The position numbers and the translations under genes are program-made. From positions 1 to 6,491 of the forward strand of contig JANMQK010000122.1 of assembly GCA_031370485.1 (NCBI GenBank): a stretch of DNA of 6,491 nt, read 5' to 3'. Of this stretch, positions 5,791-6,491 are shown in pieces. The notes under the pieces were generated by a model. The model was given only the letters and a program-made list of their open reading frames with translations, ran no database searches and had not been told where the DNA came from. Origin of the DNA: JANMQK01 sp031370485 (GTDB lineage Bacteria > Acidobacteriota > Polarisedimenticolia > Gp22-AA2). The first letter of the stretch is position 1; each line of letters begins with the position of its first letter.

Positions 5791-6126
5791 TCAGGGCTCC
5801 GGTGCGGATTGGGGACCCGCCGGGACACCGGGCCCGGGGGAGTCCTCGACCGCGCCGTTAATGAGTTCCTTGAGCTCCTTGCCGGGCTTGAAGTAGGGGA
5901 TCCGCTTGGCGGGCACGTCCACCTTGTCGCCTGTCTTGGGGTTTCTTCCCTGCCGGGAGCGGCGCTGCCGGATGCGGAAGCTGCCGAAGCCGCGCAATTC
6001 AATCTTCTCACTGCTCTGGAGCGCCTGCGTGATCGAATCGAAGACGGTGTTGACGATGACCTCGGAGTGCTTCTTGGTCAGCTCCGAGACCCTGGCCACC
6101 TCTTCCACCAGCTCGGCCTTGGTCAT
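5791..6126 (-). CDS. ihfB: Integration host factor beta-type (HU/IHF family) DNA-bending protein
   Basis: Nucleoid protein that binds DNA as a dimer and bends it sharply. The 111-aa product starts MTKAELVEEVA and carries KIELRGFGSFRIRQR (41-55), the beta-arm GRNPKTGDKVDVPAK (60-74) with the intercalating proline at 63, and IPYFKPGKELKELIN (76-90). IELRGFGSF, RNPKTGDKV and FKPGKELK are closer to IhfB than to HU, and location just after rpsA matches E. coli ihfB. Whether it works as a homodimer or with an IhfA partner is not visible. It carries an extra Pro/Gly-rich tail of about 18 residues (94-111) beyond the usual end. GAGGG lies 7 nt upstream of ATG 6126 (6138-6134). The 65-nt gap to rpsA shows no obvious promoter or terminator, so it may be read through from rpsA. 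Confidence 0.92.
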   Translation of the reverse strand: MTKAELVEEVARVSELTKKHSEVIVNTVFDSITQALQSSEKIELRGFGSFRIRQRRSRQGRNPKTGDKVDVPAKRIPYFKPGKELKELINGAVEDSPGPGVPAGPQSAPEP

Positions 6127-6191
6127 GCGCTCACCCTCGTTTGCCGGTCACGACGCCCGCGGGGCGCCGGAAGCCTCAACCGCCGGTCGCC

Positions 6192-6491
6192 CTAGTCCTC
6201 GTCACCGCCATGGGTATCGCGCTCGCCCCGCCGGCGTTTCTCCTCCCGCGCCCGGCGTCCGCCCGCGTGCCCGGCGACCTCGCCCAGATTGCCGCCGCCG
6301 CCCCCCTGGGTGTGCATGTAGCTCCTCAGATCCTCGCGGCTCTGCTCCTGCACCGCGCCCTTGATGGACAGGCCGATCTTCTGCTCCGTGATGTCCATCT
6401 TGATGACCTTGGAGGTGACGGCCTGGTCAAGCTCAAGCTTGTCCGCCGGTTTCTCGACGCGCTCCTCGGCGATCTCGGAGACGTGGACCAG
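6192..6491 (-). CDS. rpsA: 30S ribosomal protein S1, C-terminal fragment
   Basis: Only the last 99 codons plus the TAG stop are in the window; the 5' part lies beyond the right edge. The fragment begins inside an S1 OB-fold repeat: LVHVSEIAEERVEKPADKL, then LDQAVTSKVIKMDITEQKIG and LSIKGA. The alternation of LVHVSEI, a V-x-x-KVI strand and a KIGLSIK strand is the S1 RNA-binding domain signature. The tail after about residue 60 of the fragment is low-complexity and charged (Gly5 run, GGRRAREEKRRRGERD). S1 unfolds and recruits mRNA to the 30S subunit. A shorter S1-domain protein cannot be excluded, but adjacency to an ihfB-type gene strongly supports rpsA. Confidence 0.87.
   Translation of the reverse strand: MVHVSEIAEERVEKPADKLELDQAVTSKVIKMDITEQKIGLSIKGAVQEQSREDLRSYMHTQGGGGGNLGEVAGHAGGRRAREEKRRRGERDTHGGDED

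Noticed and set aside
5748..6011. N-terminal extension of the HIT frame
   Set aside because: It overlaps the well-supported IHF-like gene and encodes a Pro/Ser/Arg-rich peptide. The family start MEKLFSPWR is at 5747 with its own ribosome-binding site.

Overview
The window is a GC-rich stretch from a diderm (LPS-exporting) bacterium. Every gene I can support lies on the minus strand, so transcription runs from high to low coordinates. The order rpsA, ihfB-like, HIT hydrolase, miaB, DUF151 nuclease, parA, parB, LptF/LptG permease suggests an Acidobacteriota-type or deltaproteobacterial-type lineage. That is an inference from gene order and protein style, because no 16S or other decisive marker is present.

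Layout in transcription order: (1) 6491-6192, the C-terminal end of ribosomal protein S1. (2) 6126-5791, an IHF-beta/HU-type DNA-bending protein, next to rpsA as in Escherichia coli. (3) 5747-5205, a HIT-family nucleotide hydrolase/phosphorylase. (4) 5208-3823, MiaB, whose ATG overlaps the HIT stop by 4 nt. (5) 3820-3335, a DUF151 'bifunctional nuclease' protein starting 2 nt after the miaB stop. (6) A 200-nt gap with a 75% AT island and a textbook sigma70-type promoter (TTGACA, 17 nt, TATAAG) driving parA. (7) 3134-2379, ParA, and 2386-1562, ParB, overlapping by 8 nt and both using GTG starts. (8) A 334-nt gene-free region rich in palindromes, including a perfect 20-nt palindrome. (9) 1227-1, an LptF/LptG-family lipopolysaccharide export permease that runs off the left edge.

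Functionally the block combines translation (S1, MiaB tRNA methylthiolation), nucleoid architecture (IHF/HU), nucleotide signalling or clean-up (HIT), a DUF151 protein, a ParA/ParB pair and envelope biogenesis (LptF/G). HIT, miaB and DUF151 look translationally coupled. parAB looks like its own two-gene unit, and lptF/G is probably transcribed separately.

I see no mobile element, CRISPR array, rRNA or tRNA, and no clear new multi-gene system. The best candidate for something undescribed is the ParAB pair. Its ParB keeps the CTPase motifs but has a DNA-binding region unlike canonical parS-binding ParB, no canonical parS is visible, and an unusually strong palindrome lies just downstream of parB.
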